From IMG/VR virus record IMGVR_UViG_3300034072_001852, positions 1 through 45,736 of that record: DNA of 45,736 nt; one strand, given 5' to 3'. Under the pieces are notes generated by a model. The model made no database searches, had not been told where the DNA came from, and worked only from the letters and a program-made list of their open reading frames with translations. Position numbers and translations under genes: made by a program. The DNA comes from a virus. Positions 1-7,933 of this stretch are shown in pieces (the stretch's first letter is position 1; each line of letters starts with the position of its first letter).

Positions 1-102
1 GCGATTACCGTCCTCGCTCCTGCAGCGGTCGCCAGGCACGGCGTGGCTTTACGCCTGTTTCATCGCTGAACCCCAGTCGGGGGTTGTCTGGTCGAGGAGA
101 TG
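1..102. other. Host flank left of the prophage
   Basis: About 100 bases precede the left attachment repeat. They should be host sequence that lay downstream of the tRNA-Ser gene before integration. I see no convincing gene; a short minus-strand reading frame crosses the attachment repeat, has no family resemblance and is treated as chance. Confidence 0.5.
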
Positions 103-126
103 AGTGGCGGAGCGGGAGGGATTCGA
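103..126. repeat. attL: attL, 24-bp copy of the tRNA-Ser 3' end
   Basis: AGTGGCGGAGCGGGAGGGATTCGA, written in two parts as AGTGGCGGAGCG and GGAGGGATTCGA, is identical to 45620-45643, where it forms the acceptor and T-arm end of the tRNA-Ser gene. The identity stops sharply on both sides. A partial tRNA 3' end at one edge and the intact tRNA beside the integrase at the other is the standard result of tyrosine-integrase insertion into a tRNA. Confidence 0.93.
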
Positions 127-336
127 GGCGGACGGAAAAAACGGCGGATTTCCTGGCCTTTCGATGATTCGAAGCTGCAATGTGCCCCCAGAGATACCCC
201 CTGAATTCAAAAGCTAAGGGGCAATTTCTGCCATGAAAAGGATTGCGCCAGCGCGCCCGCATGGCGAACGACCGCTATGCCAATGGTATAGGGGTGCTGT
301 CTTGCGGCACTCTATCCCTCTAAATTACTTATCCCG
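127..336. other. Left phage end, non-coding, with possible integrase arm sites
   Basis: About 210 bases lie between attL and the methyltransferase stop with no supported gene. C-rich boxes TGCCCCCA (183-190) and ATACCCCC (194-201) resemble ATACCCCC boxes beside the integrase start at 45469-45476 and 45501-45508. They are candidate arm-type integrase or excisionase binding sites; this is inference from repetition at both ends of the element. Confidence 0.4.
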
Positions 337-1578
337 TCAGCTTTCAGGCTCTAGTTCGAGCGAAGCCTGCATGGGGAAATATGCATCGGCAAGGCTGCAA
401 GCCAAATTGGCGGCAAGCACTGGAGGGACTGCATTTCCGACCTGAGTGAACTGTCTGGCAGTCGGTCCGAGAAACACATAATCATCGGGGAAGGTCTGCA
501 ACCGTGCGCATTCACGCACACTCAAAGTGCGCGGGATTTCCGGATGCAAGTGAGAGCGGCCGCCGCCATTCGTTCCGCCTGCGATAACGGTCTTGGAAGG
601 TTGCGTCGGATCAAGCCGATCAACTCTGCCCAGTTTATCGCGCTGTCCATAGCGCAGCTTCATATACCGCTCGATTGAGCCTGCTTTGTGCGAGCGGGTT
701 TCGTGATTGGGTATACCTTCCGGCAGATCGCTGAGCACACTGGCAGCGCCATAATGCTCTTGTGCGACTGGAAATTTGAAAGACGCGTTGGTGCGAGATC
801 CAACGACAAAAAGCCGTTCACGATACTGAGGGACGCCATGATCGGCTGCATCGAGAACGGTCGGCTCGTTCACAATATAGCCGTGGTCAGCCAGCATCTC
901 GATTGCAGCTGTCAGCTGTTCGCCACCGTCAAGGTCACGCAGCCCTGGCACATTCTCCACGACGAAGACCTTGGGGCGAAATTCAATGATCAGTCTGACA
1001 TAATCGAATAGCAGGTTGCCGTTCTTTTCATGGGCGAATCCAACCCGCTTGAAGTTATCTCCCGACCGCGAAAACCGCTGATTGGCGGCAATCGAGAATG
1101 GCTGGCATGGTGGGCCGCCGATGAATACCCCGTCGAACGGCTTGCTGATCAGAGGTTCCAGAGCGTCTCTGACCTCTTCGAATTTGGACACATCGCCACT
1201 GCTATATGGCGGTCCGAAAACCTTCCAGCCGGGACGGTTCTTTCTCAGTGTGCGGCAGAAAATCTCGTTATATTCGAACGCTGCCACATGCTCGAAACCG
1301 ATCTGTTCAAAGCCAAGATCCATACCGCCGCAGCCAGTGAAAAAGCTCACCACCGGCACACCATGAACGCGTTGGCTGAAGTCTGAAAGCTTGGACGGCG
1401 ATCCACCTGTCCACTGCTTTTCGAATGCCCGCTCGTAGACCAGGTCATCGTAAGATTTGCCGGCGCCGCTTAACGCATCTGCCAGATCCAGATCGTTCCT
1501 CACAGCATCCGCGATAAGCCGTTGCTGCACCGCATAGGTGAAATCAGGAGCCTTTGGCTTTTTGGTGGCGGCTGGCAT
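337..1578 (-). CDS. dcm: DNA (cytosine-5)-methyltransferase
   Basis: This 413-residue C5-cytosine methyltransferase would transfer a methyl group from S-adenosylmethionine to cytosine in a short DNA target. Visible motifs in order: SAM-binding FFTGCGGMDLGF (about residue 80), catalytic GGPPCQPFS (about 155), VVENVPGL, QYRERLFVVG, and C-terminal RECARLQTFPDDY and QVGNAVPP. The roughly 75-residue N-terminal extension is unassigned. The ATG at 1578 overlaps the stop of the HNH gene (TGATG), so the two are translationally coupled; a TTG one codon earlier is possible. Pairing with an HNH nuclease suggests a type II restriction-modification unit carried as prophage cargo. The recognition sequence cannot be read from the gene. 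Confidence 0.95.
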   Translation of the reverse strand: MPAATKKPKAPDFTYAVQQRLIADAVRNDLDLADALSGAGKSYDDLVYERAFEKQWTGGSPSKLSDFSQRVHGVPVVSFFTGCGGMDLGFEQIGFEHVAAFEYNEIFCRTLRKNRPGWKVFGPPYSSGDVSKFEEVRDALEPLISKPFDGVFIGGPPCQPFSIAANQRFSRSGDNFKRVGFAHEKNGNLLFDYVRLIIEFRPKVFVVENVPGLRDLDGGEQLTAAIEMLADHGYIVNEPTVLDAADHGVPQYRERLFVVGSRTNASFKFPVAQEHYGAASVLSDLPEGIPNHETRSHKAGSIERYMKLRYGQRDKLGRVDRLDPTQPSKTVIAGGTNGGGRSHLHPEIPRTLSVRECARLQTFPDDYVFLGPTARQFTQVGNAVPPVLAANLACSLADAYFPMQASLELEPES

Positions 1579-2726
1579 CAAGGGTCCCTTCGATCTTTTT
1601 TAGCGGCTTCATAGACTGCCCGGGCTTCCTTCGCATCAGCGAAGTCCTTTCGCCCGTTAGCCTTGAGCCACATTGCATAATACCGGTGCACTGCCCTGTG
1701 ACAAGTCGGGCAAAGCGGCACAAGGTCTGTCAGATTGGTGCCTCCCGACGATGACCTCGTTCCAGAACAAAGCGGCAACACGTGATGGATGTCAAGCACC
1801 CGGTCAGCCCATGGAAACTCTTTCTTGGTGTCTTTCTCGCAAAAATCACAGCACGTGGTCGGGTTCTTGGCAAAGAAAGCTGACCTGACGTTGGCATTGC
1901 GCTCGAGAACGATGTGTGTCCGTTCGACACGGGTGCCTTCCGAAAAGCCAGCGTCTACGGTTTGGTCGATGATCGTTTGCGAATAATCCAATTCAAGCTC
2001 TGCAACCGCCCCCTCATAGACATCTGCCAGAGCCATGATCTCCCGTTCACGGTCATCCTCATCACCTGTGACCGGTGCCAAGCCTTCGAACACGTCAAGC
2101 GCATCGGCTGACATCAGGGAGACGGTCACTGAGGTCGATGTTGCGCTCAGGTAGGATATCTGGCTGATGACCTGGATGCTCTCTCGAGCCTGCCTGTGAT
2201 CGTCAGAATCCCAATCCTTCTTTGCAAGCGCTATGAAGGCGGATTGATCCTCATCCCCGGAAAAACCGCTTTTCACATAGGCGCCGATAATCTCGCGATA
2301 GGTCGATGTCGGCTGTCCGATGTTCGACCTCGCCAGCAAAAACTTCAGCGTAAACAGCAGCGGGAAACGGGGCTTGTCAGTCTTTTTCCATTCCTGAAAC
2401 GATGGCGCCGGATCCGTGAACGTCTGGGCAAGGAAGTGAAAATACTCGTCTGAGGTGACCTTCCCATCCTCTGCCAGCAGCTTCGCCACCTTTGTCGGTT
2501 TGGCTACGCCATCAATAGATGCCACCAACATGGCGGTTCTGAACACCCGGGAGTAATTGCGCCAAGGCGGGTAGTCTTGGCTGGCCGGCAAAAATGGGAG
2601 GCCAGTAGCCTCTGACAGTGCCTTGTGAGTTGCAGTGCGCAGATTATTGGCAACTGCAAATTTTGCGATCTTCCGTATTTCATCAAACTGGAAATACTCG
2701 ATTCGCCCTTGGTCAAAGCGCCACAT
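1578..2726 (-). CDS. HNH endonuclease, probable restriction partner of the methyltransferase
   Basis: The protein has 382 residues. The last 100 or so form an HNH nuclease fold: a CDFC half of a zinc site, the catalytic IHHVLPLC segment, an Asn in GGTNLTDLVPLC, then CPTCHRAVH completing the Cys4 zinc site. The first 270 residues match nothing I recognise and may be the target-recognition part. ATG 2726 is chosen because AAGGGA lies six bases upstream; a TTG at 2747 is the alternative. It is the first gene of a two-gene operon with the methyltransferase. Restriction of unmodified DNA is inferred from this pairing; a stand-alone methyl-dependent nuclease is less likely. Confidence 0.85.
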   Translation of the reverse strand: MWRFDQGRIEYFQFDEIRKIAKFAVANNLRTATHKALSEATGLPFLPASQDYPPWRNYSRVFRTAMLVASIDGVAKPTKVAKLLAEDGKVTSDEYFHFLAQTFTDPAPSFQEWKKTDKPRFPLLFTLKFLLARSNIGQPTSTYREIIGAYVKSGFSGDEDQSAFIALAKKDWDSDDHRQARESIQVISQISYLSATSTSVTVSLMSADALDVFEGLAPVTGDEDDREREIMALADVYEGAVAELELDYSQTIIDQTVDAGFSEGTRVERTHIVLERNANVRSAFFAKNPTTCCDFCEKDTKKEFPWADRVLDIHHVLPLCSGTRSSSGGTNLTDLVPLCPTCHRAVHRYYAMWLKANGRKDFADAKEARAVYEAAKKDRRDP

Positions 2727-2881
2727 ACCTTTTCCCTTTCCGGGCAAGGTTTAACGCGACGGGAAAACAAGTACCACCCTGCGACTCAGTCCATCAACAG
2801 ACTTATCTCATGCGGGCCATGCATCTCGGCTTGCCATCGCCCGCCGCAGCTGGGACCATATGCATGTGCAGGGAGACGCAC
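2727..2881. other. Divergent intergenic region
   Basis: This short spacer separates the minus-strand HNH/methyltransferase operon from the plus-strand gene at 2882. It should hold both promoters. I see no repeat box of either promoter family described elsewhere in this prophage. Confidence 0.4.
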
Positions 2882-3232
2882 ATGGACAGACTGGATATCG
2901 ATCAGGACCAAATTTGGATCCTGGACCGCTTCTATATGGGCATAAAAGAGCCGGTAGCGTGGCCTCTCGAAGGTGAACGCCCGGGCGAACCGATGGCAGC
3001 TGTGCTTGCTTGGTTGCGCGCAGGCGCGCAAGATCCGCGATGCCTCTGGTGGGTTGTCGAGAGGTTCGGCACACAGGAACTGGTCGATGCGATCGACGAA
3101 TTACGCCAGATCGAAGGGATGCTGGTGGAACCCGCCTGCGACTGGGCTATCAGCTGGCTGCGCCGATGTGCGACCGATGCGTTCGGCTTTACCGATATCG
3201 GCCCCGATGGCACCCGGACATGGGAAACCTAG
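2882..3232 (+). CDS. Hypothetical protein
   Basis: The product has 116 residues and is acidic and tryptophan-rich, with no family I recognise. The start ATG is chosen because GGGAGA lies eight bases upstream; the reading frame is open far further upstream but without a start signal. It has no signal peptide and no membrane segment. It is a lone plus-strand gene between minus-strand operons, and its 3' end overlaps the convergent small gene 3229-3405 by four bases. Confidence 0.6.
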   Translation: MDRLDIDQDQIWILDRFYMGIKEPVAWPLEGERPGEPMAAVLAWLRAGAQDPRCLWWVVERFGTQELVDAIDELRQIEGMLVEPACDWAISWLRRCATDAFGFTDIGPDGTRTWET

Positions 3233-3405
3233 CCTTTGAGCCGGGCTGCCCATGCGTCGAGTGTCTTTGCCTTTTCGCGCTCTTGAGCCGATAGGACTTC
3301 GATCCGCTCGCCGGCCTTGATCGTCGGATCCGCCACCTGTGCGGTCACGAAAAACGTTCCGATTATCAGCGAAAGCCCTATGGCGCCCAAGACGATTTCA
3401 CGCAT
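3229..3405 (-). CDS. Small exported or membrane-anchored protein
   Basis: This 58-residue product starts MREIVLGAIGLSLIIGTFFV, which looks like an uncleaved anchor or short signal sequence, followed by a charged helical tail rich in Glu, Lys and Ala. The ATG overlaps the stop of the upstream gene (TGATG at 3403-3407), a clear sign of coupled translation and the main reason to accept so short a gene. Function unknown. The single N-terminal membrane segment with a hydrophilic remainder would place the tail outside the cytoplasmic membrane. Confidence 0.6.
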   Translation of the reverse strand: MREIVLGAIGLSLIIGTFFVTAQVADPTIKAGERIEVLSAQEREKAKTLDAWAARLKG

Positions 3406-3617
3406 CACAGCATATCCACATAGTCGAACTCAGGTTCCCGGGCCTGCGCAAACGCTTCCACCAGTTCAGGAACAACATCGTCCGGGTTTCCGTCATAGCG
3501 ACGATGCAATGTGATCTTGCCATCGGCGTCCAAGGCGATTTCATGAACCCGACATTCGGCGTCGACGATAAACGCTTCGCCACCTCTCATCAGGTCTATG
3601 ATCATTTCGTGCGACAT
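3405..3617 (-). CDS. Small hypothetical protein
   Basis: The product has 70 residues, is acidic and has no recognised domain. The chosen ATG has GGGAG nine bases upstream; an in-frame start 12 codons earlier lacks one. It is followed without a gap by the small exported protein. It has no membrane segment. It is probably a minor accessory gene of the lysogenic left arm. Confidence 0.65.
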   Translation of the reverse strand: MSHEMIIDLMRGGEAFIVDAECRVHEIALDADGKITLHRRYDGNPDDVVPELVEAFAQAREPEFDYVDML

Positions 3618-3712
3618 TATGCTTTTTCTCCCATGGTGATTTAAGGCCATCACAGCCTCAACTTATCACTTCTAGGACGGCTTAAGCAAATCGCCAAATG
3701 AACTTAACGATA

Positions 3713-4249
3713 CTACTCTTTAGGCGTAGATAAGGCGATCATCAGCCGCTTATGCGTCTCGGGTCCGACCGTCCCGGAAAACTCCCACAGCCAGTTGCCA
3801 TCGGGCAGTTGCTTGGGGTTCAAGGTGAGGGCGTGTGGATCGACCTCTGCATAGAGGCCGGGCACCAGATCGGAGGCTTCGACCTCCATTACAGCGGCAA
3901 AGGCTTCGATGATGTCGAGAGAGGGAGGATGACGGCCTAGCAGCCAGCGGCTCATCTCCCAATTGGCGACCTCCCGGATCTTGCTGTCATCCTTGGCGTC
4001 ACGGATGTTGTTCGCCTTGAAATAATCGTTGACCATATCGACGACCTGGACCTGCTTCAGGCTTCTGGCATCGACCAGTTTAGCGGCGTTCTGGGCAAAT
4101 GATTTCTTCACTTGTTCCCGGCGCTTGGCAATGTTCGAAACAAACTGGTAGTCGATTTCCGAACTGGGACGCCGGGTTCTTTTCGGTTTGTCTGTTTCAG
4201 CCTTTTTCGGTTCGTTTGTTTCGGACTTTTTCGGTTGATCGCTCATCAT
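3713..4249 (-). CDS. Putative helix-turn-helix regulator
   Basis: The protein has 178 residues. The first 30 are very charged (Lys, Glu, Pro, Thr) and probably disordered. Residues about 75-130 read as an XRE-like helical domain: a helix, a segment resembling EMSRWLLGRHPPSLDIIEAF, then a helix ending ASDLVPG, as in many Cro/C1-type regulators. The C-terminal 45 residues are unassigned. GGGAG lies just upstream of the start (two adjacent ATG codons). A GGATGCAT promoter box lies about 55 bases upstream. A role as a phage regulator is inference; the HTH is weak compared with the XRE proteins at 10311 and 42916. Confidence 0.6.
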   Translation of the reverse strand: MMSDQPKKSETNEPKKAETDKPKRTRRPSSEIDYQFVSNIAKRREQVKKSFAQNAAKLVDARSLKQVQVVDMVNDYFKANNIRDAKDDSKIREVANWEMSRWLLGRHPPSLDIIEAFAAVMEVEASDLVPGLYAEVDPHALTLNPKQLPDGNWLWEFSGTVGPETHKRLMIALSTPKE

Positions 4250-4286
4250 ACGCTCCCTTTTCCCTGAGACGCTGAGTTATCGACGA

Positions 4287-4315
4287 TTAGAAAGATACTT
4301 GATGCATCCTTTTTA
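4287..4315 (-). promoter_or_regulatory. GGATGCAT-box promoter candidate
   Basis: On the minus strand GGATGCAT (4309-4302) is followed by CAAGTATCT, as in the promoters near 10940 and 15030. The 18 bases AAAGGATGCATCAAGTAT (4312-4295) recur exactly on the plus strand at 34533-34550, inside a TTGACA-17-TATTGC promoter. Here the -35 is poor, so a dedicated activator or repressor may act. It would serve the 3713-4249 gene. Confidence 0.5.
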
Positions 4316-4434
4316 CAATCGCAAACTATGACCGGCAATAGCCAAAAATGCTTTAAAATACAGCTTTTATGGTTAATTTTCGTGCCAAAATTGGAAAATG
4401 TCGATAATTCAGCGTCCTAGGCGGGAAGGGTGCA

Positions 4435-5307
4435 TCACGGCAGAGCCGCCACATGTTCCGGTTCAATTATGGGAAGATCAGCCAATACGTGCACTTGATC
4501 CTTGGTCTGGACGGGCATTCTAGCCATCTCTGCCTCCCAAGCGTAACGTCTGTCACGAGCGTCCCGGGCAAGCCTGTTGCGATCGACAATAGCCTCTGAG
4601 CTTAGCCATCCCAAGCGGCCGGCAACCGTCCGGCGCAGGATCGTCATTTCGTGCTGAGAGAAGCCGTTGGTGCTGAACACATCGTCCAGTCCGACCGGAT
4701 TGCCCTTGATCACATATTTGAACAGCGGGTCGATGCACCATGTCGAATAGGCGGCATTGCGCTCCATCCGCTTCACATCGCCCTTCAGCAAAAAGATCAG
4801 ATCATTCGTCTTGTAGGCCGGATCGTCATTGCAGACCTGGTGCCACCGCTTCCACATGTCCGACCGGGAGGCAGGTGCCTTATCCAACCATGCCGAAAGG
4901 TGCTTGTCGCGGTTCTGACGGCTTTCGCTGGCGACCAGCATGGCAACCTGCAGTTCACGGCCAAAGCAAGGGTGCAGACGGGTTGTGCCGCCTTCCTGCG
5001 GCCATGAACCAATCGGCTTTCCTACCTTGCGCAGGCGACGATTGAATTCTTCGCCAAAGGCTAGCGTGATCGCCTCCCATGCCTTGCCGTCCGCATGCGC
5101 CAGGCAATCGCTGATGCCGTCCGGTTCGATCACATAGAGATAGGCAGCACCCTTGCGGATGGTCAGGATATGGACGCCTGCCTGCGCATTGCCGACCGAT
5201 ATCCCGAACGGTGCGCCATCGCCATCGGCCGGTGTCATCAGCTGGCGATGCAGCTTGCGACGGGTTTCATCCTCGCGTTCGAGGGCTGCGGTTTGAAAGT
5301 CCTTCAT
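4435..5307 (-). CDS. Hypothetical replication-module protein
   Basis: The 290-residue product matches no family I can name. Visible features are a charged N terminus, a central part rich in Trp, Lys and Arg (for example SDMWKRWHQVCNDD), and a C-terminal helical stretch rich in Arg and Asp. The ATG has AGGGAGG six bases upstream; a GTG at 5322 overlapping the upstream stop lacks a ribosome site. It directly follows the RepA-like helicase gene, so a role beside it in replication (loader or primase-like partner) is guilt by association only. Confidence 0.6.
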   Translation of the reverse strand: MKDFQTAALEREDETRRKLHRQLMTPADGDGAPFGISVGNAQAGVHILTIRKGAAYLYVIEPDGISDCLAHADGKAWEAITLAFGEEFNRRLRKVGKPIGSWPQEGGTTRLHPCFGRELQVAMLVASESRQNRDKHLSAWLDKAPASRSDMWKRWHQVCNDDPAYKTNDLIFLLKGDVKRMERNAAYSTWCIDPLFKYVIKGNPVGLDDVFSTNGFSQHEMTILRRTVAGRLGWLSSEAIVDRNRLARDARDRRYAWEAEMARMPVQTKDQVHVLADLPIIEPEHVAALP

Positions 5308-5318
5308 GTCTGCCTCCC

Positions 5319-6425
5319 TCACTTGCTGCTACGGCCGCGACGGGCGGGTTTGGCCTTTTCCGGGTTCTGGTCAGCCAGATGTTTGGCGTAAACGCCCTCC
5401 CATTTGGCCGTGGTATAGGAGCCGGCGATTGCCGCCCGTCCGAGAGGATGATCGAGCACCAGATCTGTTATATCCATCGGGGGAGGGGTGAAGCGGTCAG
5501 CAGAGGTGTGGCGAACGAGCACCCGGGTGACACCCTCTTCGATGCCCTTCACGTTGCCCTTGGAGACGCCAAAGCAAATCACCTTGCTGGATTCGCTGAC
5601 AAATCCCCATCCGTTATCGCGCACCAGCTGCTCGAGGGGAGGATAGGCAAGCCATGCGTTCAAGACAGCACGGCCTCCATCGACCAATCCTGCGCTGCCC
5701 TTGGTCTGACGACGTGCGGCGCGGATGTTGCGGGTTTCATCTTCCTTGGAAAAGTGGTGAGCCCAGATCCATGTCGGACCCAATTTCGAGAAAGCCCCGG
5801 CATGGCGCATGATCGCCTGTGCCTGCTTTGTGTTGTTGTCGATTTCGATATCGGTCAGGGCGGCTGCGGTATCGGCGATGATCAGATCCTGTGGTGTCTC
5901 TTCGCAGAATGCATAAAGGTCATCGCCATCTGCCGTCCGCTTGACCCTCTGACCTTCAGCCCGGAAAAGAACGTCGATTTCGTCGGAATTGATCAGCAGC
6001 AACCTGTCCTTCCATTCGCCGCCCGGATTTTGCTCCAACCAGCGGTCGCGCATCTTTGCCCCTTCAAGCCCCAGGAACCCGTCAACGGCAAGCTCATCGC
6101 CCTCATCGCCGCTGATATAGATGACCCGACCGCCATTCCTGGGCTTGTTGACCGGTTTGCCCATCCACATCATGCCCGGCACCCAAAACACCGTCATCAG
6201 GGCAAGTCGCTTCAGTTCGGTGGTTTTGATCAGCCCGCCTTCCGATGCGAACAGGATCGCGGTTCTCGAGGGGATGAGGCCTTCGACATCGAATGCGGCC
6301 CGTTCGGAAAATGGACGATCAAGGAAGGATGCGTCCTTGGATTTCAATATCCGGTAGAGGCTGCCTGTCTTCTTTACGCGAGCGGCAGCGATGCTCTCTA
6401 CGCGAGAGCTTGTTTCTGGTGGCAT
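5319..6425 (-). CDS. RepA-like hexameric helicase / AAA ATPase
   Basis: This 368-residue protein resembles the plasmid RepA / AAA_25 RecA-fold helicases that open origins. Seen in order: a degenerate P-loop, FASEGGLIKTTELKRLAL (about residue 60), with Ile in place of the usual Gly before the Lys; VIYISGDEGDEL; a Walker-B-like DLIIADTAAAL; AHHFSKED; and the sensor-like GSAGLVDGGRAVLNAW typical of RepA. No ribosome site is visible before the ATG, and the gene may be coupled to 6485-6979 upstream. It suggests theta-type phage replication using host DnaB or its own unwinding. The altered P-loop may weaken ATP binding. Confidence 0.78.
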   Translation of the reverse strand: MPPETSSRVESIAAARVKKTGSLYRILKSKDASFLDRPFSERAAFDVEGLIPSRTAILFASEGGLIKTTELKRLALMTVFWVPGMMWMGKPVNKPRNGGRVIYISGDEGDELAVDGFLGLEGAKMRDRWLEQNPGGEWKDRLLLINSDEIDVLFRAEGQRVKRTADGDDLYAFCEETPQDLIIADTAAALTDIEIDNNTKQAQAIMRHAGAFSKLGPTWIWAHHFSKEDETRNIRAARRQTKGSAGLVDGGRAVLNAWLAYPPLEQLVRDNGWGFVSESSKVICFGVSKGNVKGIEEGVTRVLVRHTSADRFTPPPMDITDLVLDHPLGRAAIAGSYTTAKWEGVYAKHLADQNPEKAKPARRGRSSK

Positions 6426-6484
6426 GTTGTTAGTCCTTGTCTCTCGAGGGTTTTGTTACGATGGCGACTGCACCTGGCAGTCAG

Positions 6485-6979
6485 TTAGATGGCTAGCGCG
6501 TATTGGCCGGTGTAACGGCCCGTTTCGACAAGGAAGATCAGGCTTGGATCGTAGCGGCTTTCGCGCTGCCGTTCCCGCTGGCTTGTCAGGCAAACAACCT
6601 TCGATGACCGCTCGGCACGCTGTGCGCGCACCTTGTCTGCTATACGGTCAAGGATATTGGCTGCCTCTTCCCTCAAAAACTCGGAATCGATCCCCAGCAC
6701 TGTGCAGTAGCGATCTATCAGATCGACCCCGTGTCTCGGGGGCACCAGCAAGGATGTTTGTTCGATCCCGCACGCATCCGGATGTTTGATCACCTCACCT
6801 TCTGCATCCATGAAGGCTGTCTTTAGCACGGCGGCTGACAAGGCTGCTAGGCCGGACATGTCCTTCGGTTGACGGTCGACATACAGATCGATGAGCAGAG
6901 CAAGGTTGCGGAACTCGCTGTTATACAGGGCTTTTCCACCCCAGCGCCGAACCGAATCCTGAATTTGCTTATCTGACAT
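6485..6979 (-). CDS. Hypothetical protein, first gene of the replication operon
   Basis: The 164-residue protein is helical and mostly hydrophilic, with an Arg/Glu-rich stretch near residue 125. No domain is recognised. GGGAGG lies four bases before the ATG. It leads the operon 6979 to 4435 (this gene, RepA-like helicase, hypothetical). A variant TTGCATTTTGTAGC box lies upstream at 7052-7023. Possible roles are a replication initiator accessory or regulator; nothing in the sequence decides this. Confidence 0.6.
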   Translation of the reverse strand: MSDKQIQDSVRRWGGKALYNSEFRNLALLIDLYVDRQPKDMSGLAALSAAVLKTAFMDAEGEVIKHPDACGIEQTSLLVPPRHGVDLIDRYCTVLGIDSEFLREEAANILDRIADKVRAQRAERSSKVVCLTSQRERQRESRYDPSLIFLVETGRYTGQYALAI

Positions 6980-7022
6980 GCGTCCTCCCGATGAATGGAA
7001 AGATGCCTCAACACCCGTTTCG

Positions 7023-7052
7023 CGTCAAGCTATCAATAGCTACAAAATGCAA
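7023..7052 (-). promoter_or_regulatory. Divergent member of the TTGCAT...GTAGC promoter family
   Basis: The minus strand reads TTGCATTTTGTAGC then TATTGATAGC, matching the TTGCATAATGTAGC consensus of the plus-strand late promoters except for TTT in place of AAT. The -10 (TTGACG by the family spacing) is poor. It sits about 45-70 bases upstream of the 6979 start and faces away from the plus-strand promoter at 7137. Confidence 0.4.
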
Positions 7053-7136
7053 AAAAATATATTAGGCATTCTATAGAGTGCGCTGTGAATTGTTCGGTAA
7101 AATCGGGGTTATTGGAATTGTCCATGCATTCTGTTG

Positions 7137-7172
7137 TCGCAAAGCGGGACAGGTCTGTGATATGATGACCGC
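7137..7172 (+). promoter_or_regulatory. Late-type leaderless promoter for 7173
   Basis: TCGCAA (-35 position), an 18-base spacer ending TGTGA, and TATGAT (7161-7166). The ATG follows the motif start by exactly 36 bases, the same geometry as the promoters at 16648, 21646, 25141 and 27304. The -35 is divergent. No ribosome site precedes the ATG, consistent with a leaderless message. Confidence 0.6.
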
Positions 7173-7919
7173 ATGGCAAATCGCGTCACCATCGATGTCC
7201 GGGTCATAGGGCTGAAAAGCTTTGCTGAGTCCATGGGCGCCATGGGGCGCAGTGCATTCAACCGGTCGCAGCGCAAGGCCGTCACCTTCCTCGCCAAGGA
7301 CTATCGCAAGTTCAAAACCGGCAAGATCAACCGCGACATCGACCGCCCGGCGCCGTTCACCAAGCGGGCCTATGATTTCGATGGCGCAGCCCGTTCCGGC
7401 GATATCGTCTCGAGGGCGTTCGTCCGCACAAGGCAGAGCCAATATCTGGATCTGGTTGAAACCGGCGGCATCAGGCGCAGGCGCGGCAAGAACCGTCCGT
7501 TTGCCGTCAAGCCGCAGTTCCAGGATCGCTTCGGTGGTGCAGGTGGTGCCAAGGCTATCGAGCGTCGCTTCATCAACAAATCCGCCAGGCCATCGAGCCG
7601 GACGGCAAGCGGTCAGCCCCGATACAAGACTGGCGACCGGGTTTACCGGGTGCTGAAGCTGCGCACTGCCACAGGCGTGATCAGCGGCGTATTCGAAAAG
7701 CGCAAGATGGGCGGTCGCACCACCCGCAGCCGTATCAGGGCAGGGAAGGGCGCATGGCGCACCCGGCTGGTGATCAGGCTCATGAATCAGGCCCGCTACA
7801 AGCCGCAGCTGAATTTCGGAAAGGATGCGCGCACCTATGCCCGCACCCGCTTCCCGTCGCTGTCCCTGCGGCTCTTCAATCAGGAACTGGCACGGCTGCA
7901 GAGCAGAGGCAGACGCTAA
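7173..7919 (+). CDS. Probable tail/neck structural protein (gpZ-like), displaced
   Basis: The product has 248 residues and is very basic, with many Arg, Lys and Gln. Its layout resembles minor tail or neck proteins of the lambda gpZ type: an N-terminal FNRSQRKAVTFLAKDYRKF helix, a PFTKRAYDF element, a GGIRRRRGKNRPFAVKPQF basic patch and a C-terminal strand-helix region. In the late cluster the slot where gpZ is expected, between head-tail joining (24489) and tail terminator (25177), is empty. The late-type promoter directly before its ATG supports a structural role. The family assignment is tentative; it could also be an unrelated DNA-binding accessory protein. Confidence 0.5.
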   Translation: MANRVTIDVRVIGLKSFAESMGAMGRSAFNRSQRKAVTFLAKDYRKFKTGKINRDIDRPAPFTKRAYDFDGAARSGDIVSRAFVRTRQSQYLDLVETGGIRRRRGKNRPFAVKPQFQDRFGGAGGAKAIERRFINKSARPSSRTASGQPRYKTGDRVYRVLKLRTATGVISGVFEKRKMGGRTTRSRIRAGKGAWRTRLVIRLMNQARYKPQLNFGKDARTYARTRFPSLSLRLFNQELARLQSRGRR

Positions 7920-7933
7920 CACAGGGAGAGTGT

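Noticed and set aside
5-262. 85-codon minus-strand frame across attL
   Set aside because: Crosses the host-phage junction, so it cannot be an old gene of either; no start signal.
5211-6488. 425-codon plus-strand open frame opposite the RepA-like gene
   Set aside because: The minus-strand frame has helicase motifs; this one is low-information and spans two real genes.
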